A stretch of DNA of 64,000 nt from Hyphomicrobiales bacterium (GTDB taxonomy: Bacteria > Pseudomonadota > Alphaproteobacteria > Rhizobiales > Devosiaceae): assembly GCA_900470445.1 (NCBI GenBank), contig UCAU01000013.1:8756-72755 (forward strand), written 5' to 3'. Shown here in pieces: positions 50,642 to 59,884 of the stretch. Numbering within the stretch: the first letter of the stretch is position 1; every line of letters begins with the position of its first letter. Below the pieces are notes generated by a model. It did not search any database. It was not told where the DNA came from and worked only from the letters and a program-made list of their open reading frames with translations. Both the position numbers and the translations under genes were made by a program.

Positions 50642-51637
50642 TTAATAGACGTTGCCGACGATGACGGGATGCTCGGTTTCGACGCGGATCGGGTTGCGCA
50701 GGGCCGCGCCGAACTGGGCTTCCTCGATCTCGAAAATATCGTTGGTCTTGGTCGAAATACCATCGGCAAAGCTCAGCGTCGCCGTGCCGAAGCAATGCAC
50801 ATGGATGTCGCCGGGATTGCGGAACAGCTCGTATTTGAAGTGGTGATATTCGAGGTTGGCGATGGTGTGGCTCATATTGTCCTCACCGCTGAGGAACGGC
50901 TTTTCCCAGATCACCTGGCCATCACGCCAGATACGCGACTTGCCCTCGATATGAGCCGGCAGATCGCCCAGCCGCAGTTCCGGCCCGAACGAGCAGGCGC
51001 GCAGCTTGGAGTGCGCCAGGTAGAGATAGTTGATCCGCTCGGTCACGTGGTCGGAAAATTCATTGGCCAGCGCAAAGCCCAGCCGACGCGGCTGGCCATT
51101 GTGATCGATCAGATAAATGCCGGCGATTTCCGGCTCTTCGCCCGCGTCCAGCGCAAAGCTGGGCGAGGGGATGGGGTGGCCGGGATTGACCACGGTATAG
51201 CCATTGCCCTTGTAGAACCATTCCGGCTGCACGCCCTTGGTGCCGTCGGTCGGCTTGCCGTTTTCCAGACCCATGCGGAACATCTTCATGGAATCGGTCA
51301 GGTTGTCCTCGGTCTTGGTGCCGTTGGACTTGTGCATGGCGTCGCGCGTTGCGGCAGATCCCAAATGGGTCAGGCCGGTGCCGGTGACATAGAGATGGGC
51401 CGGATCGGGATGATCCACCGGCGCCAGCAGCCGGCCCTCGGCCAGTAGCGCCGCCTTGTCGACCGTCTCGCCCAGCCCCTGCTGCGCAATCAGCGCGCCA
51501 ATGCCGGTTTGAGCGGCAATGGCGGCCTGGGCCAGGGCATAGACGCTGGTCGCGCCATTGACCTGGCGTGTGACATCGCCATCCACCGCGCCCACGGCTC
51601 GTTCGCCATTGAGATCGAAGTACTGGATCAGATTCAT
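50642..51637 (-). CDS. AraD1/GguC-family sugar-acid enzyme (FAH superfamily)
   Basis: The 331 residues have a fumarylacetoacetase-type C-terminal domain with metal ligands in DAGEEPEIAGIYLIDHNGQP. The N-terminus MNLIQYFDLNGERAVGAVDG matches the AraD1 family (2-keto-3-deoxy-sugar-acid dehydratase). GGAGGAA lies 6 bases before the ATG at 51637; the longer frame to 51721 is not needed. It lies 60 bp upstream of the aldose dehydrogenase gene on the same strand, forming a likely two-gene operon. Confidence 0.86.
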   Translation of the reverse strand: MNLIQYFDLNGERAVGAVDGDVTRQVNGATSVYALAQAAIAAQTGIGALIAQQGLGETVDKAALLAEGRLLAPVDHPDPAHLYVTGTGLTHLGSAATRDAMHKSNGTKTEDNLTDSMKMFRMGLENGKPTDGTKGVQPEWFYKGNGYTVVNPGHPIPSPSFALDAGEEPEIAGIYLIDHNGQPRRLGFALANEFSDHVTERINYLYLAHSKLRACSFGPELRLGDLPAHIEGKSRIWRDGQVIWEKPFLSGEDNMSHTIANLEYHHFKYELFRNPGDIHVHCFGTATLSFADGISTKTNDIFEIEEAQFGAALRNPIRVETEHPVIVGNVY

Positions 51638-51833
51638 ATGTGTTCCTCCCGCGGGGGCGGCCCGGCGGGCCAGACTGGTGGCAGGCATAGAACGCAACAG
51701 GGGTACTCTAGGCAAGCCCAAAAATCATACTAATTAAATCTTGCCGCACCTGCGCCTTGCGTTGGATTGTGCCAAGCCCCTGGCGTCTCTATATCCAGGG
51801 CAGCGCCAGGGCGGCGCCGGGGATGACTTGACC

Positions 51834-52952
51834 ATGCTGGATAGCGTCGAAAGTGCGCTCGCGGCGATTGCCGCAGGTGAACTCGTGGTGGTGGTGGACG
51901 ATACCGACCGCGAGAACGAAGGCGACCTGATCATGGCGGCCAGCAAGGCGACGCCGGAGAAGATCGCCTTCATGATCCGCCACACCAGCGGCATCATCTG
52001 CGTGCCCATGACGCTCGAGCGCGCCGCCGCGCTCAATCTCGATCCCATGGTCGCCAATAATATCGATCCGTTCCGCACGGCCTTCACTGTCACTGTCGAC
52101 TATCGCGTCGGCATGACCACCGGCATTTCCGCCACCGAGCGGACCGCCACGATCCGGGCGCTGGCCGGCGGCAATGCCCATGCCGGCGATTTCATCCGCC
52201 CCGGCCACATTTTCCCGCTTTTGGCCCGCGAGGGCGGCGTGCTGGCCCGCTCCGGCCATACCGAGGCGGGCATCGATCTGGCCCGCATGGCTGGGCTTGA
52301 GCCGGCCGGCGTGCTGGCCGAAGTGGTCAATGACGACGGCACGGTCAAGCGCCTGCCCGAGCTGATCGCCTTTGCCCAGGAGCACAATCTGAAGATCATT
52401 TCGATCGAGGATTTGATCTCCTACCGTTTGACGCAGGAAAAGTTCCTCTCCCGCCAGGGTGTCGTGCCCACCATGGTGGCTGGCTTGCCCGCCGTGGCCT
52501 ATGCCTATCAGACCCCGTTCGATCCCGTGCAGCAGGTGGCTTTGGTGCTGGGCGACGTCGAGGGCAAGAGCAATGTGCCCTGCCGCATCGTGCGCGAACA
52601 GCCCCTGCGCGATCTGCTGGGCCGGGCCGCCGGTGATGCCGATCCGGTCGAACGCGCCGTCGCTGAAATCATCGCCCGTGGCGGCACGGGCATCGTCCTC
52701 CTGCTCCGCGGCGCCTCCGCCGGAGACCGCGAAGAGGATAGCCGCCGCTCCCCGACCCAGGACGGGCAGGGCGGCGAGCATCACGGCAGCGCCGTTAAGC
52801 GCATGAAGGGCTGGCGCGAGATTGGCGTGGGCTCGCAGATACTGCGCGATCTGGGCGTCAAATCCATCGCCCTGATGACCACGTCGGGCCGCCAATATGT
52901 CGGCTTGGGCGGCTTTGGCCTCGAAATCGGGGAAACGATTCTGCTCTCCTGA
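51834..52952 (+). CDS. ribB: 3,4-dihydroxy-2-butanone-4-phosphate synthase with RibA-like tail
   Basis: Riboflavin precursor enzyme. Residues 1-200 are RibB: VVVDDTDRENEGDLIMAASK (acidic metal loop), MTTGISATERTATIRALAGG, FIRPGHIFPLLAREGGVLAR and GHTEAGIDLARMAGL. Residues 210-372 resemble GTP cyclohydrolase II but lack its zinc cysteines (VEGKSNVPCRIVREQPLRDL), so this part is probably not catalytic. ATG at 51834 begins the family start MLDSVESALAAIAAGE. No FMN riboswitch is visible upstream. Confidence 0.93.
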   Translation: MLDSVESALAAIAAGELVVVVDDTDRENEGDLIMAASKATPEKIAFMIRHTSGIICVPMTLERAAALNLDPMVANNIDPFRTAFTVTVDYRVGMTTGISATERTATIRALAGGNAHAGDFIRPGHIFPLLAREGGVLARSGHTEAGIDLARMAGLEPAGVLAEVVNDDGTVKRLPELIAFAQEHNLKIISIEDLISYRLTQEKFLSRQGVVPTMVAGLPAVAYAYQTPFDPVQQVALVLGDVEGKSNVPCRIVREQPLRDLLGRAAGDADPVERAVAEIIARGGTGIVLLLRGASAGDREEDSRRSPTQDGQGGEHHGSAVKRMKGWREIGVGSQILRDLGVKSIALMTTSGRQYVGLGGFGLEIGETILLS

Positions 52953-52974
52953 CGTCCCTGGCCTATTTTCTTAT

Positions 52975-53022
52975 TTTGTTCTGGTTCCCCACTTGACACT
53001 GGGGAAACAAAGTGAGAACAAA
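52975..53022 (+). promoter_or_regulatory. Nested inverted repeats in the recA promoter region
   Basis: Outer arms TTTGTTCT (52975-52982) and AGAACAAA (53015-53022) enclose inner arms TTCCCCA (52985-52991) and TGGGGAA (53000-53006). The inner loop holds TTGACA, a good -35 box. The exact alphaproteobacterial LexA box GTTC-N7-GTTC is not present, although GTTC half-sites are. Confidence 0.5.
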
Positions 53023-53101
53023 TAGGGCACATTAAATGGACAGCGACCTGCGGTGCCAACGCGTTGCGCGGCCCCCCAGAGCGTGAAATAAGGAGAGAAC
53101 T

Positions 53102-54172
53102 ATGGCTAGCTCGCCGCTTCGCGTTGTTGAGGGTGGAACGATGGATAAAGAAAAGGCACTTGCCGCTGCACTCGGCCAGATCGAGCGCAGCTTTGGCAAG
53201 GGCTCGATCATGCGGCTGGGCGAGGCTGCATCGATCGAAGTGGAGGCCATCTCCACCGGTTCGCTCGGCCTCGACATCGCTTTGGGCATTGGTGGCCTGC
53301 CCAAGGGCCGCATTGTCGAGATTTTCGGGCCGGAAAGCTCCGGTAAGACCACGCTGGCGCTGCATGTCATTGCCGAGGCGCAGCGTGCCGGTGGCATTTG
53401 CGCCTTCGTCGATGCGGAACATGCGCTCGATCCGATCTATGCCCGCAAGCTGGGCGTCAATGTCGATGACCTGCTGATTTCCCAGCCCGATGCTGGCGAG
53501 CAGGCTCTGGAAATCACCGATACTCTGGTGCGTTCCGGCGCCATCGATGTGTTGGTGGTCGATTCGGTAGCGGCGCTGACGCCGCGTGCGGAACTCGAGG
53601 GCGAGATGGGCGATTCTCTGCCGGGTCTGCAGGCCCGCCTGATGAGCCAGGCCATGCGCAAGCTGACCTCGTCGATTTCCAAGTCGAAATGCCTGGTCAT
53701 CTTCATCAACCAGATTCGCATGAAGATCGGCGTGATGTACGGTTCGCCCGAAACCACGACGGGCGGCAATGCGCTCAAGTTCTATGCTTCGGTCCGTCTC
53801 GACATTCGCCGGATCGGCGCGATTAAAGACCGCGAGGAGATCGTGGGCAACCAGACCCGCGTGAAAGTGGTCAAGAACAAGCTGGCGCCGCCATTCCGCC
53901 AGGTTGAGTTCGACATCATGTATGGCGAAGGCATTTCCAAGACCGGCGAGTTGATCGATCTGGGCGTCAAGTCTGGCATCGTCGAGAAATCCGGCGCCTG
54001 GTTCTCCTGGGATAGCCAGCGTCTGGGGCAAGGCCGCGAGAATGCGCGCCAGTTCCTCAAGGACAATCCGGATGCGGCGGCGACCATCGAACGCGGTGTG
54101 CGCGAAAGCTCGGGTCTGCTCGGGGAAGTGCTGCTGGTTTCGGGTGGCGACGAAGAAACCACCGACGAATAG
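53102..54172 (+). CDS. recA: Recombinase RecA
   Basis: Strand-exchange protein of homologous recombination and SOS induction. The 356 residues have Walker A GPESSGKT (76-83), [39 protein letters not shown] (Walker B region), loop L2 [20 protein letters not shown] and the acidic C-terminus [11 protein letters not shown] at 53102 follows AGGAGAGAAC. An intrinsic terminator follows. Confidence 0.98.
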   Translation: MASSPLRVVEGGTMDKEKALAAALGQIERSFGKGSIMRLGEAASIEVEAISTGSLGLDIALGIGGLPKGRIVEIFGPESSGKTTLALHVIAEAQRAGGICAFVDAEHALDPIYARKLGVNVDDLLISQPDAGEQALEITDTLVRSGAIDVLVVDSVAALTPRAELEGEMGDSLPGLQARLMSQAMRKLTSSISKSKCLVIFINQIRMKIGVMYGSPETTTGGNALKFYASVRLDIRRIGAIKDREEIVGNQTRVKVVKNKLAPPFRQVEFDIMYGEGISKTGELIDLGVKSGIVEKSGAWFSWDSQRLGQGRENARQFLKDNPDAAATIERGVRESSGLLGEVLLVSGGDEETTDE

Positions 54173-54197
54173 TCATTCTGCCCATGCAAGGCATTCG

Positions 54198-54235
54198 GGA
54201 GGTGGCGCGAAAGCGCTGCCTCCTTTGCTTTTTCG
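54198..54235 (+). terminator. Terminator of recA
   Basis: Stem GGAGGTGGCGC-GAAA-GCGCTGCCTCC (54198-54223) with one T-T mismatch, followed by TTTGCTTTTT. Confidence 0.88.
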
Positions 54236-54358
54236 GCCACGATTGGCTGCTCTAGACGCCCTCTTGCTGCCGCAATGCTGGACAGAGGCGTAAACCCCGC
54301 GATAGAAAGCCCGCGACCTTCTGCGGCGCGCTCGCGCCATTCCGATGAAAGCCTGTTG

Positions 54359-57004
54359 ATGACCAGCGTAAACGATCTCCGCTCGAGTTTTGTCGATTAC
54401 TTCGCCCGCAATGGTCACGAGGCCGTGCCGTCGAGCCCATTGGTGCCGCGCAACGATCCGACGCTGATGTTCACCAATGCGGGCATGGTGCAGTTCAAGA
54501 ACGTCTTTACCGGCGTTGAAAAGCGCCCCTATTCGACTGCGACCTCGGCGCAGAAATGCGTGCGGGCCGGCGGCAAGCACAATGACCTCGACAATGTCGG
54601 CTTCACCGCGCGGCACCACACCTTTTTCGAGATGCTCGGCAATTTCTCGTTCGGGGACTATTTCAAGGATCGCGCGATCGAATTGGCCTGGAATCTGCTG
54701 ACCAAGGATTGGGGCCTGCCCAAGGACAAGCTGATGGTCACCGTCTATGAGGACGATGACGAGGCGCTTGAGCTCTGGAAGAAGATTGCGGGCCTCTCCG
54801 AAGATCGCATCGTGCGGCTCGGCGCCAAGTCCAATTTCTGGCAGATGGGCGATACCGGTCCCTGCGGCCCTTGCTCGGAGATTTTCTACGATCACGGCGA
54901 TCACGTCTGGGGCGGTCCTCCGGGTTCGCCGGAAGAAGATGGCGATCGCTGGATCGAAATCTGGAACCTGGTGTTCATGCAGTTCGAGCAGCATGCCGAT
55001 GGTTCGCGCACCGGTCTGCCGCGCCCCTCGATCGATACCGGCATGGGCCTCGAGCGCGTCGCCGCCGTCATGCAGGGCGTGCACGACAATTACGATATCG
55101 ACCTATTCAAGGCGCTGATCAGCGCTGCCGCCTCGGCAACTGGCGCCGATATCAATGGCGAAGGCAATCGCAGCCTGCGCGTCATTGCCGATCACCTGCG
55201 CTCGATGTCTTTCCTCATCGCCGAAGGCGTGCTGCCGTCCAATGAAGGCCGCGGCTATGTACTGCGCCGCATCATGCGCCGAGCCATGCGTCATGCGACC
55301 CTGCTGGGCGCCAGCGAGCCGGTGATCCACAAGCTGGTGCCGACCCTGGTGCGCGAGATGGGCCAGGCCTATCCCGAGCTCAGCCGTGGCGAGGCCATGA
55401 TCAGCGAAACCGTCAAGCTCGAAGAGGGCCGCTTCCTCAAGACCCTGGGCCGGGGCCTGCAGATTCTGGCCGACGAAAGCAAGGATTTGAGCGAAGGCCA
55501 GGTGTTGAATGGCGCCACTGCCTTCAAGCTCTACGACACCTATGGCTTCCCGCTCGATCTGACCGAAGATGCCCTGCGCTCGCGCGGCATTACTGTCGAT
55601 CAGGCCGGGTTCGATACCGCCATGGCCCAGCAGAAGGCCGAAGCCCGCAAGAGCTGGTCCGGCTCGGGCGAAGCGGCCACCGACACGATCTGGTATGGCC
55701 TAGCCGACAAGCTCGGTCCCACCGAATTCCTGGGTTACGAAACCGAGATCGCCGAAGGCGTCGTCACCGCTTTGGTCAAGGGCGGTGCGGAAGTTGCGTC
55801 GCTGGCAGCCGGCGAAGAGGGGTTCGTGGTCGTCAACCAGACCCCGTTCTATGGCGAAAGCGGCGGTCAGGTCGGCGATACCGGCGCCCTTAAGGGCGAA
55901 GGCGTTGCCGCCACGGTCTCAGACACGCAGAAATTCCACGGTGTCTTTGCTCACAAGGTGACAGTAACCGCCGGTGCCCTCAAGGTCGGCCAGCCGCTCG
56001 AATTGCTGGTCGATCACGGCCGTCGTTCGTCGATCCGCGCCAATCACTCGGCCACCCATTTGCTGCATGAGGCGCTGCGCATCGTGCTGGGCGATCATGT
56101 CGCGCAGAAGGGCTCGATGGTTTCCCCCGATCGGCTGCGCTTCGATTTCGTGCATACCAAGCCGGTGACCGACCAGGAAATGGCCGAAGTCGAAGACATC
56201 GCCAATGCCATCGTGCTGCAGAACACGCCGGTCGAAACGCGCCTGATGGGCGTGGAGGAAGCCAAGGAATCCGGCGCCCGCGCCCTGTTCGGCGAAAAAT
56301 ATGGCGATGAAGTCCGTGTCGTCGCCATGGGCGAACCCACTGGCAATGGCCTGGGTTGGTCGGTCGAATTGTGCGGCGGCACCCATGTGCGCCGCACTGG
56401 CGATATCGGCCTGATCTCGATCGTTGCCGAAAGCGCGGTCGGCGCTGGCGTGCGCCGCATCGAGGCTTTGACCGGCAAGGCTGCCCGTCATCGCGGCAAC
56501 ACTAATGTCGCCATCGTCAATGCGGCTGCCGGGCTGCTGCGCTCGGGCAGCCACGAAGTGCTCGATCGCATCACGGCGTTGCAGGACAATATCAAGAAGA
56601 TCGAGCGTGAGCTGAGCGATGCCCGCAAGAAGCTGGCTCTGGGCGGCGGCAGTTCCGGCGCTGCTGCCGCGGTGGACGAAACGGTCAATGGCGTCATCTA
56701 TGTGGGTCGCACCGTCGAGGGCATCGAGGCAAGGGACGTCAAGGGCCTGGTCGATACCGAGAAGAAGCGCATCGGCTCTGGCGTGGTCACCGTCGTGCTC
56801 AAGGGCGAAGACGGCAAGGGCACCGTGGCTGTGGGCGTGACGCAGGACCTGACGGCGCGCTATGCGGCCGGCGAATTGATCAAGCTGGCCACGGCGGCTT
56901 TGGGCGGGCAGGGCGGCGGCGGCCGTCCCGACATGGCGCAGGGCGGCGGACCGGACGGCTCCAAAGCCGCCGAAGCCATCGCCGCAGTGCGGGCGGGGCT
57001 CTAA
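54359..57004 (+). CDS. alaS: Alanine-tRNA ligase
   Basis: Charges tRNA-Ala. The 881 residues start [20 protein letters not shown], with the class II core [20 protein letters not shown] and [19 protein letters not shown], the editing-domain zinc ligands in [14 protein letters not shown] and [16 protein letters not shown], and a C-terminal glycine-rich segment [19 protein letters not shown] at 54359 starts the conserved N-terminus; the longer frame is not needed. It lies 186 bp after recA, a common neighbourhood in Alphaproteobacteria. Confidence 0.98.
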   Translation: MTSVNDLRSSFVDYFARNGHEAVPSSPLVPRNDPTLMFTNAGMVQFKNVFTGVEKRPYSTATSAQKCVRAGGKHNDLDNVGFTARHHTFFEMLGNFSFGDYFKDRAIELAWNLLTKDWGLPKDKLMVTVYEDDDEALELWKKIAGLSEDRIVRLGAKSNFWQMGDTGPCGPCSEIFYDHGDHVWGGPPGSPEEDGDRWIEIWNLVFMQFEQHADGSRTGLPRPSIDTGMGLERVAAVMQGVHDNYDIDLFKALISAAASATGADINGEGNRSLRVIADHLRSMSFLIAEGVLPSNEGRGYVLRRIMRRAMRHATLLGASEPVIHKLVPTLVREMGQAYPELSRGEAMISETVKLEEGRFLKTLGRGLQILADESKDLSEGQVLNGATAFKLYDTYGFPLDLTEDALRSRGITVDQAGFDTAMAQQKAEARKSWSGSGEAATDTIWYGLADKLGPTEFLGYETEIAEGVVTALVKGGAEVASLAAGEEGFVVVNQTPFYGESGGQVGDTGALKGEGVAATVSDTQKFHGVFAHKVTVTAGALKVGQPLELLVDHGRRSSIRANHSATHLLHEALRIVLGDHVAQKGSMVSPDRLRFDFVHTKPVTDQEMAEVEDIANAIVLQNTPVETRLMGVEEAKESGARALFGEKYGDEVRVVAMGEPTGNGLGWSVELCGGTHVRRTGDIGLISIVAESAVGAGVRRIEALTGKAARHRGNTNVAIVNAAAGLLRSGSHEVLDRITALQDNIKKIERELSDARKKLALGGGSSGAAAAVDETVNGVIYVGRTVEGIEARDVKGLVDTEKKRIGSGVVTVVLKGEDGKGTVAVGVTQDLTARYAAGELIKLATAALGGQGGGGRPDMAQGGGPDGSKAAEAIAAVRAGL

Positions 57005-57012
57005 AAGTACCG

Positions 57013-57046
57013 AGACCTCATCCTGCGCTTGTCGCAGGGTGAGGTC
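57013..57046. repeat. Short palindrome after alaS, related to family 1 repeats
   Basis: GACCTCATCCTGCG-CTTGT-CGCAGGGTGAGGTC is an almost perfect hairpin with the same AGACCTCA end as the copies at 28302 and 48553. It lies between convergent alaS and a DMT transporter gene and may help end both transcripts. Confidence 0.65.
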
Positions 57047-57051
57047 ATTGC

Positions 57052-57936
57052 CTACAGGCCGGTGCGGTAGAAGAATAGCCGCGGCTTCCAGACGATCTTG
57101 ATCTTGTCGGTCAGCACATTGGCAAGGCCTGCCGTCAGCACGATGACGAGGCCGACAATGGCCACCCAATCGGGATATTCGCCGAAGAACGCCGCGCCGA
57201 ACACGATGGCCCAGATCAGTTGGCTATATTGCACCGGGGCCAGCAGATTGGCCGGTGATCGCTTCGCCGCCGAGATCAGCAGCAGCCCGCCAGTGCCGCC
57301 CATCAGGCCGATACCTACAAAAACTGCCAATTGCTCCAGCGATGGCAGCACGAAAAACGGGATCATCAGCAGCCCGTTGACCAGGCCCGAATAGATCACC
57401 TGCAGTCCTACAAGGCTCACCCGCCGCTCCCGCGGCGCCACATGCCGCAGGATGATGGTGGTCACGCCGCCGAAAAACACGCTGCAGAATATCGCCAGAT
57501 GCCCCAATTGCAGTTCGCGCACGCCGGGACGGATCACCAGCACGACGCCGAGAAAGCTGATGATCAGCAGCAGCCAGCGATGCACCGCCACATGTTCCTT
57601 GAGCACCAGCACGCCGAGCAGGGTGACCATGATCGGCGTCAGGAAACCCACGGCATAGACGTCGGCAAAGGGAATGTGGGTAAAGGCATACATGACGCAG
57701 GCCGTGCCACCGATTGCCGTGGCGCAGCGCAGATGCACCAGAAAGGGGTGCTTGAGCTTGTAGAGGTCGCGCCAGCGCTCATTGCGCTTGGTCAGCATGG
57801 CGGGAATGATCGAAAAACTGGTGGTAAAGAACGCGATCTCGAAGACCGACATGGCGGGACCGGTTGCCTTGATCAGGGCGTCGGCCATTGAAAAGCTGGC
57901 ATAGGCCAAAAAGGCCAGAATGACGCCGACCGGCAT
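57052..57936 (-). CDS. DMT (EamA) family transporter
   Basis: Ten-segment inner-membrane transporter of 294 residues with two EamA halves: VILAFLAYASFSMADALIKA, AFTHIPFADVYAVGFLTPIM, LKEHVAVHRWLLLIISFLGV, then SPANLLAPVQYSQLIWAIVF and GEYPDWVAIVGLVIVLTAGL. ATG at 57936 (MPVGVILAFLAYASFSMADA) aligns with the start of the neighbouring paralogue; the TTG at 57948 is less likely. The substrate is unknown. Confidence 0.9.
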   Translation of the reverse strand: MPVGVILAFLAYASFSMADALIKATGPAMSVFEIAFFTTSFSIIPAMLTKRNERWRDLYKLKHPFLVHLRCATAIGGTACVMYAFTHIPFADVYAVGFLTPIMVTLLGVLVLKEHVAVHRWLLLIISFLGVVLVIRPGVRELQLGHLAIFCSVFFGGVTTIILRHVAPRERRVSLVGLQVIYSGLVNGLLMIPFFVLPSLEQLAVFVGIGLMGGTGGLLLISAAKRSPANLLAPVQYSQLIWAIVFGAAFFGEYPDWVAIVGLVIVLTAGLANVLTDKIKIVWKPRLFFYRTGL

Positions 57937-58029
57937 CGCAATATCCAAAATATGAAGAGGACTCGGGAAACAAATCTACCATACGAGTTTGGCGCGAAGC
58001 CGTCGACCGCCCAAAGCCCAGCAAACCCG

Positions 58030-58959
58030 CTAAATTTCGGGGCCCTGTACCTCGGTAATATTGGTCTTGGGGCCGGGTCGGGCGCGGTATTCGGCAAAGC
58101 GGCCGGCAATGCGGGCGCGGGCGCCGTCGATGAACACGTTGACGAGCCCGCTAAGGATCACCACAGCGAGACCCGCATAGGCGAGCAGATCGGGGTGCTC
58201 GGCATAGAAATAAGCGCCCAGACCGATGGCCCAGACGATCTGCACATACTGCACGGGCGCGACCTGGCTGGCCGGGGCGTTGCGCGTGGCGGCAATCAGC
58301 AGGATATGGCCCATGCCGATAAAGCTGCCGCTGGCGAGCAGCAGGGCAAATTGCTGCCAGTTGGGCATGATGAAGCTGGGCGCCATGAGCACGGCATTGA
58401 CCGCCAGTAGATAGAGCGCGGGCAGGGCGATCAGGCTGACGCGTTTTTCCTCGCTCGCCACAATGCGCAGCACGGTGGTGGTGGTGGCGCCGAAAAAGGC
58501 GCAGCCCAGAGCCGCCAGGTGCCCCAGTTCCAGCTCGCGAAAGCCGGGGCGCACCACGAGCATGACGCCGGCAAAGCCAGCCAGCAGCATCGTCCAGCGC
58601 ATGGCATGGACGCGCTCCTTGAGCAGCAGCACCGACATGGCCGTAATGAACAGCGGCATCATGAAGACCAGCGAATAGGTCTCGGCAAAGGGGATGGTGA
58701 CGAAGGCGAAGGTCACCAGCGATGAGGATGCCACGCCGCTGAACGAGCGCAGATGCACGAGCGCAGGATGCTTGAGCCGGAAACTGTCGCGCCAGCGCTC
58801 GCCCCTGGGCTTGGCGAACATGGCCGGCACCAGCGAGAACAGGGCGATGAAAAAGCCAATCTCGAACACGCTGAGCGTCTGTCCGAAACCCTTGATGATC
58901 GCGTCACCGCAGGCATAGATCGAATAGGCGGCAATCGCGTAAAGCACGCCGATCGGCAT
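58030..58959 (-). CDS. DMT (EamA) family transporter, paralogue
   Basis: The 309-residue paralogue of the adjacent gene shares the same layout: MPIGVLYAIAAYSIYACGDA, FVTIPFAETYSLVFMMPLFI, LKERVHAMRWTMLLAGFAGV, APASQVAPVQYVQIVWAIGL and AEHPDLLAYAGLAVVILSGL. The two genes are on the same strand 93 bp apart and clearly derive from a tandem duplication that has diverged. Substrate unknown. Confidence 0.9.
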   Translation of the reverse strand: MPIGVLYAIAAYSIYACGDAIIKGFGQTLSVFEIGFFIALFSLVPAMFAKPRGERWRDSFRLKHPALVHLRSFSGVASSSLVTFAFVTIPFAETYSLVFMMPLFITAMSVLLLKERVHAMRWTMLLAGFAGVMLVVRPGFRELELGHLAALGCAFFGATTTTVLRIVASEEKRVSLIALPALYLLAVNAVLMAPSFIMPNWQQFALLLASGSFIGMGHILLIAATRNAPASQVAPVQYVQIVWAIGLGAYFYAEHPDLLAYAGLAVVILSGLVNVFIDGARARIAGRFAEYRARPGPKTNITEVQGPEI

Positions 58960-59043
58960 GATAAATCCGGAAAAATCGAGGACAGGCAGGAGTATGACCT
59001 TAAGGCCGCTCCGTGCCTGCGTCGATGGGCATTATGCCGGCAA

Positions 59044-59778
59044 TCAGTCGTCGAGCGAAATGTCGCCGCCGCTCGAGGAGTTGAAATCGGTCTGGGCTGG
59101 ATTGCCCTCTATGTCGACATCGCCGCCGCTTGAGGCTTCAGCTTTGACGCTTTGGGTGGCATGCACGGCAATGTCGGCCCCGCTGGAAGCGCCGGCCGTG
59201 GCGGTGGCGCAGACCAGGTCACCCGCATCGATTCCAGAGCCGCTTGAGGCTTCGGCGTCAATGCTGGTGCAGGTGCCGGAGAGATCGATGCTAGCGCCGC
59301 TGGAGGCGCCGGCGCGAACCGCGCCGAGGGTCGCGCCGGTCAGCTTGACGTCGGCGCCGCTCGATGCCTCCAGATCAAGCTGGTCGGATTTGATGCCCGT
59401 GGCGCGCACGTCCGCGCCGGAGCTAGCCGAAACGCCGGAGATGGCGGGCAGGGTGATGTTGATGGTGACCGCATTACCGCTGTTGAGCAGCATGCCGACC
59501 AGCCCGCCGCTGATGATGAAATCGAGGAAATCCTGATCGAGGCGGGCGGTGAGCACGCCATCGGCGACGCTGAGTTCGAGATTGTTGAGGGCGTCGGCGC
59601 TGCCCGATTCAGCGCGGACGGCGAAGCTGTCGCCAATGGTCACCACGGCATCGAGCCCGGTGGCGATATCGACGCGGTCGAAATTGTTCAGCGCGAAATC
59701 GCGGCTTTCCGCCTTGGCCGCACCTCCGAATGTCAATCCAATCGCTGTGGCGAGTGCAAGTGTGGCAATGGTCCGCAT
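59044..59778 (-). CDS. Secreted GIN-domain (DUF2807) protein
   Basis: The 244 residues have a signal peptide (TIATLALATAIGLTFGGAAK) and a putative auto-adhesin/GIN domain. The body carries a repeated Ala-Ser-Ser-Gly-Ala/Gly-Asp pattern (SASSGADVRATG, EASSGADVKLTG, GASSGASIDLSG, EASSGSGIDAGD, GASSGADIAVHA, EASSGGDVDIEG), as expected for a right-handed beta-helix. Cell-surface or periplasmic location is likely; the function is unknown. ATG at 59778 is preceded by GGGAGCGAAGACT. Confidence 0.85.
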   Translation of the reverse strand: MRTIATLALATAIGLTFGGAAKAESRDFALNNFDRVDIATGLDAVVTIGDSFAVRAESGSADALNNLELSVADGVLTARLDQDFLDFIISGGLVGMLLNSGNAVTINITLPAISGVSASSGADVRATGIKSDQLDLEASSGADVKLTGATLGAVRAGASSGASIDLSGTCTSIDAEASSGSGIDAGDLVCATATAGASSGADIAVHATQSVKAEASSGGDVDIEGNPAQTDFNSSSGGDISLDD

Positions 59779-59853
59779 AGTCTTCGCTCCCTCGTTGACT
59801 GCCTGGCATATGGTGGTTGGCGGCGGTCGCTCAATAGAGCTTGGCGATATAAA

Positions 59854-59872
59854 GGGGCCGGAGCATGGCCCC
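59854..59872 (-). terminator. Terminator of the FadL-like gene
   Basis: On the minus strand GGGGCC-ATGCTCC-GGCCCC is followed by TTTATAT, ending the transcript just after the stop at 59885. Confidence 0.75.
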
Positions 59873-59884
59873 GGCCCGCTGTCC

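Noticed and set aside
51722-51833. FMN riboswitch before ribB
   Set aside because: The conserved RFN element segments could not be found; the upstream region is short and shared with a divergent gene.
57052-58959. Tandem DMT transporter genes as a notable system
   Set aside because: Tandem EamA paralogues are common, and nothing adjacent suggests a shared special substrate.
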